Below, piece after piece: positions 60,808 to 64,000 of a stretch of DNA of 64,000 nt. Position 1 is the stretch's first letter. Every line of letters starts with the position of its first letter. This DNA is from CAWKDC01 sp964383495. GTDB lineage: Bacteria > Pseudomonadota > Gammaproteobacteria > JABCZS01. Where the stretch lies: the NCBI GenBank assembly GCA_964383495.1, contig CAYLHG010000004.1, positions 56,614-120,613 on the forward strand. Direction: 5' to 3'. The notes below the pieces were generated by a model. The model did no database searches. It was not told the DNA's origin and was given only the letters and a program-made list of their open reading frames with translations. The translations under genes and the position numbers were made by a program.

Positions 60808-60893
60808 CAACCGGCAAAGTTTATCTGTATTCGTCTAAGCGCAAAATCAATAAGAAGTTAGCACTTTGATTTCCTTCATGATAATATAAAAAA

Positions 60894-62444
60894 ATGTCTC
60901 CTCCAAATGAAAAACAACAAATCCGAAAACTCCAAAGAGCAGCTGCATATAGAGAATTTCTTTATGAAATTAAAGAAATTTTAATTGGATCGAATCGTTG
61001 TTTTATCAGCTATGCGTGGGATGATAACAGCACATCAGAAGGCCAAGCAAAAAATAAAATCTGGCATGAGCGCCTTTCCAAAATTAAGAATGATTTTAAA
61101 TTGCTAGGCGTTGAAGTATTTCTAGATATTTATGACATGAATCATAATATGAATACGATTATGTCCAGTAATATTGAAAAGAGCGATGTTATTTTTCTTA
61201 TTGGCACACCACGCTTAAAAGTAAGACTAATGAATGATAGCTCCCCAGCAGCATTTGAATATAGGCATATTCAAGAGAAATTGGCAAGATCGCCAACCTG
61301 CATTTTAGCGCCTCTATTGTTCGAGGGCGATTACGGTGATGCTTTGCCAGAAGGGTTATCTAGTGAATATTTAATTCGGGATATGAAAAGTGACGAGGCG
61401 CACGAGCATATAATGACTACTTTATCAGATCCCATGGGATTAATTCCCTGTGTTTTTCGATTAAATCAACGGGCAGCAGAAGATCCAATTAGAGAAGCTT
61501 ATGAAACTTTTTATAAAAAATTATCGTTTAAATATCAACTGATCGATAGAGATTATCCACCAACGCCCGTTATTCCAGAAAAACTTGTACCCTTATCAAC
61601 TGTTCTGGCCGAGCGAGTCCTATCAAATGAATTGTGCTATTTCATCGCATTTAACATCGCAACAAATTTGTCTTTTATACACCAACATTTATTTCAAAGA
61701 ATGCAGCTATTTTCTAGTCAAACCATTATGTTAGATATCAATCATCAATTTAAACCCAAAATAATTGGCTTTCAGCTATCCAAAACAAGCTCCCAAGGTG
61801 AAGCTTCAAAAAGCGAAAATATCTATAATCTAGGTATTATCTTCTGGCAAATCATGACTGGGAAAACTTACGATCAAACAGTCGATAAAAACTCTCCTAC
61901 TTTTTTATCGCAAGTACCACCCATTTACGCTAATCTCATCCGCCTATGTTTATCAAATGATCCCAGTCAACGCCCCAATGCACAAGGAATCGTTGACTAT
62001 TTAAAAAGAAATGAAAGCGTTTGCACCGACAATTCTCTATTTTCAACCTTCGAATCCCCTGCGCAACAATCCGAAATCATCTTTGCATCTGCCACAAAAG
62101 CAAAAGAAGCCAATAATTTAACTCAAGCATTCAAGCTGTATCTTCTTGCTGCGGACTTAGGCAGTATTCCCGCCGAAGCCAATGTAGGTTCAGTGTTGGT
62201 GCAAGGCTTAGGCAATGTCCCTATTGATAAACCCAGAGCTTTCAAGCATTTATTAAGCGCAGCCATGCAAGGCGAACCAAGAGCACAAAATAACGTAGCC
62301 AGAATGTATGAAAAAGGTGATGGTATTCAAGAAAATCGAGCCGAAGCCATATCCTGGTATTCAAAAGCTGCACAACAAAATGATGATCCAAAGGCAAAAC
62401 AGGTGGCAGTGGCAAAACTTCAGCAATTTAGGATGAACAAATAA
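60894..62444 (+). CDS. TIR domain - pseudokinase - Sel1 repeat protein
   Basis: Protein of 516 aa with three modules. Residues about 33-185 resemble a TIR fold: RCFISYAWDD at strand A, VEVFLDIYDM at strand B, SDVIFLIGTPRL at strand D and a candidate catalytic Glu122 in AAFEYRHIQEKL. Residues about 230-371 resemble a protein kinase C-lobe (YNLGIIFWQIMTGKTYD; LIRLCLSNDPSQRPNAQGIV). The catalytic positions are lost: HRD is replaced around HQHLFQRM and DFG by GFQ, and no ATP-binding lobe is seen. Residues about 397-500 hold two or three Sel1 repeats (AEANVGSVLVQGLGNVPIDK; AQNNVARMYEKGDGIQENRA). No signal peptide; no clear ribosome site. Likely effector or signalling protein; inference. Confidence 0.75.
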   Translation: MSPPNEKQQIRKLQRAAAYREFLYEIKEILIGSNRCFISYAWDDNSTSEGQAKNKIWHERLSKIKNDFKLLGVEVFLDIYDMNHNMNTIMSSNIEKSDVIFLIGTPRLKVRLMNDSSPAAFEYRHIQEKLARSPTCILAPLLFEGDYGDALPEGLSSEYLIRDMKSDEAHEHIMTTLSDPMGLIPCVFRLNQRAAEDPIREAYETFYKKLSFKYQLIDRDYPPTPVIPEKLVPLSTVLAERVLSNELCYFIAFNIATNLSFIHQHLFQRMQLFSSQTIMLDINHQFKPKIIGFQLSKTSSQGEASKSENIYNLGIIFWQIMTGKTYDQTVDKNSPTFLSQVPPIYANLIRLCLSNDPSQRPNAQGIVDYLKRNESVCTDNSLFSTFESPAQQSEIIFASATKAKEANNLTQAFKLYLLAADLGSIPAEANVGSVLVQGLGNVPIDKPRAFKHLLSAAMQGEPRAQNNVARMYEKGDGIQENRAEAISWYSKAAQQNDDPKAKQVAVAKLQQFRMNK

Positions 62445-62459
62445 TAAGAGAGGGGTCAA

Positions 62460-64000
62460 ATGAATGATTTGTTGACAGCTGTAAAAGAAAATAATCTTGA
62501 TAAAGTAAAGAGCGTATTAAAAGGGGGATTTTTTACTTCAAAGCCTACAGAATCAGAAAAAGAAGAAGCTTTGCTGGAGGCTGTGCATAAAAGTCGTAGT
62601 GTGGCGATTGTGAGCTGTATAGCTAACGAAGTAAATGAAAAAGGCTTAAATAAAGCACTATGTCAAGCTGTGGAGCCGTATTCTGCGGTTCTTAATTATG
62701 ATATTATTAACTTTTTAATAGGTGAAACAGATCAAGATGCGCATGTTGACGCGTTATTTACGGTATCAACTAATCCTAATATAAATCATAATGATAAAGA
62801 AACATTGGTTGAATATTTTGTAAATTATTTACCTCAGTCATGTTTACGCAGGTCTGGCGAACGACTAGATACCTTACTGATTTCTACTCTAAATGACGGC
62901 ATAATACCTTCTTTAATTAAATTTTTAATAGATAAAAGCTGGGAAATTGAGGAGATAAATAGAGCCTTTCTAGCCTTTATATGGCCAGATGATGTGGGAT
63001 CTTACTCGATGGCACTCTGTCCACACGATAAACCTTTATTTTATGATTATCTTGAGGACGATAATCAGACAAAAGGAAGATATAAAGTAGAAAAGGCGGA
63101 TTTTGGTTTTTTACCATTGTCTCATTCTTTATGGGATAAGATCAGAACAGGAAATCAGGCCGAAGATAAAAAGAGATATGTTTCAGAAATTCTAAAAGTA
63201 ATTAAATATTTTTTAAATGCTGGGGCAAATATATATCAAAAAACTAAAGCAGGCAAAACCCTTCTAGAACATATATTTTTCGCAAATAGATCTATATTTG
63301 AATACCTCATCTCTAATAATTATGCAAATGTAAATTTTGAGGGCGGTAGAATTCTATTTCAAGCCGTTAGATTTGGATACTGCTCTGATGTTAAAAATTT
63401 AATAAATCAATATGGTATGAGCATCCATCTCAAAGATGAAAATGGTTATGGGGTTATGGATGTTGCACTTACACGTGCCTTATGTTCGAATGAACGCTGT
63501 TATATTATTCAATATTTAATAAGTGAAAAAGGCTTCCCTTCTGAAGCAGTCCTAAGTAGGGTGACAAGAGAATATCAAGAAACTTGTCAAAAAATAGCAG
63601 ATTTATCTTCAAAGAGAGAACCCAATCGTCCGGTTGTCTTTTTGTATGGAGGACCGGAAACAGTGGCGAAGGCAGAACAGGACGCAGTAAAGAAATTATT
63701 GGATTACTTAGAATTGCCTAAAAAAGCAGAACAGAAAGCACAAGAAGCTATTAAAGCAAAAGAAATAGAGGAGAAGAGACGAGCTGAAGCATTGCGTGCT
63801 CAAGAGCAGGTCAGAAAAGAAGCTGAAAGAGCAAGACAAATAGAAGCCGAACAACGCGCACGTGAAGAGCATGAAAGATTAAAACAAAAAAAGATGGAAG
63901 AAGAAAGGAAAGCCCGCGCTGCGCAAGAGATAGCTGAACGCGAAAGACGAGCAAAAGAAGCGGAAGAAAAACGATTTGCTGATGCAGTAGCAACACAAGC
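62460..64000 (+). CDS. Ankyrin-like protein with charged coiled coil, 3' end missing
   Basis: At least 513 codons, open to the right edge. Residues 1 to about 390 look like degenerate ankyrin repeats (MNDLLTAVKENNLDKVKSVL; YFLNAGANIYQKTKAGKTLL; ILFQAVRFGYCSDVKNLINQ). From about residue 415 a long Ala/Glu/Lys/Arg-rich coiled coil begins, similar in composition to TolA-like helices. The ATG at 62460 follows AGGGG and lies 15 bases after the TIR-pseudokinase gene, so the two form a transcription unit. Both modules are common in effector proteins of intracellular bacteria; function unknown. Confidence 0.75.
   Translation, partial: MNDLLTAVKENNLDKVKSVLKGGFFTSKPTESEKEEALLEAVHKSRSVAIVSCIANEVNEKGLNKALCQAVEPYSAVLNYDIINFLIGETDQDAHVDALFTVSTNPNINHNDKETLVEYFVNYLPQSCLRRSGERLDTLLISTLNDGIIPSLIKFLIDKSWEIEEINRAFLAFIWPDDVGSYSMALCPHDKPLFYDYLEDDNQTKGRYKVEKADFGFLPLSHSLWDKIRTGNQAEDKKRYVSEILKVIKYFLNAGANIYQKTKAGKTLLEHIFFANRSIFEYLISNNYANVNFEGGRILFQAVRFGYCSDVKNLINQYGMSIHLKDENGYGVMDVALTRALCSNERCYIIQYLISEKGFPSEAVLSRVTREYQETCQKIADLSSKREPNRPVVFLYGGPETVAKAEQDAVKKLLDYLELPKKAEQKAQEAIKAKEIEEKRRAEALRAQEQVRKEAERARQIEAEQRAREEHERLKQKKMEEERKARAAQEIAERERRAKEAEEKRFADAVATQ

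Overview
The window is chromosomal DNA of a gammaproteobacterium with low-to-moderate GC, about 40% by eye. The mix of ordinary housekeeping genes with lineage-specific, eukaryote-like proteins (leucine-rich repeat, ankyrin-like, TIR/pseudokinase/Sel1) and several unrecognised multi-pass membrane proteins suggests an intracellular Legionellales or Coxiellaceae-type bacterium. That placement is inference; no rRNA gene or species marker is present. No transposase, integrase, CRISPR array or rRNA is visible.

Layout. 1-1558: 3'-truncated lipid A flippase msbA. 1620-11007: a five-gene beta-oxidation operon on the minus strand (fadE-fadI-fadJ-fadN-fadA) holding two complete hydratase/dehydrogenase/thiolase sets, with a good sigma70-type promoter before fadE. 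11264-14966: BON protein, a small conserved acidic protein, lytic transglycosylase slt, plsC and a 59-codon DUF2970 gene. 15138-15998: unknown protein. 16066-28170 (minus): tetR regulator, pyrD, large NAD-glutamate dehydrogenase, pepN, fimV-like, prmB. 28271-30119: an unknown membrane protein, an intergenic cluster of DnaA-box-like 9-mers, and a Tus replication-fork-arrest homologue. 30191-31798: rplU-rpmA-obg. 31948-34606: ispB, nucleoside hydrolase, membrane protein. 34629-36965: outer-membrane barrel, divergent from two tandem secreted Cys-rich paralogues. 36993-40302 (minus): Kdo/WaaP-type kinase, periplasmic cyclophilin, and the dapA-bamC-purC locus with bamC reduced to its N-terminal part. 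40391-45125: PIN-PhoH ATPase, LysR regulator, bepA-like protease, membrane protein. 45302-47590: protein with 13 tandem 28-residue LRRs. 47653-50704 (minus): ung, fadL family, SIMPL protein. 50786-56728 (minus): complete ccmABCDEFGHI cytochrome c maturation operon, including a 40-codon ccmD. 56920-60609: secreted Cys-rich protein, sohB, fliA, a FleQ-like sigma54 activator lacking its N-terminal domain, and a 47-residue protein. 60735-60807: tRNA-Ala(GGC). 60894-64000: TIR-pseudokinase-Sel1 gene and a 3'-truncated ankyrin-like/coiled-coil gene.

How the genes fit together. FadL plus the fad operon form a fatty-acid import and degradation set. The ccm operon supplies c-type cytochromes for respiration. 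Slt, BepA, BamC-like, PpiA, SohB, PlsC, MsbA and the Kdo kinase-like protein serve the envelope. The most striking regulatory arrangement is fliA: it has a textbook -24/-12 sigma54 promoter and, further upstream, a palindrome resembling the Pseudomonas FleQ box, next to a gene for a FleQ-like activator. No flagellar structural gene is in the window. The most unusual proteins are the TIR-pseudokinase-Sel1 fusion and its neighbour directly behind tRNA-Ala.
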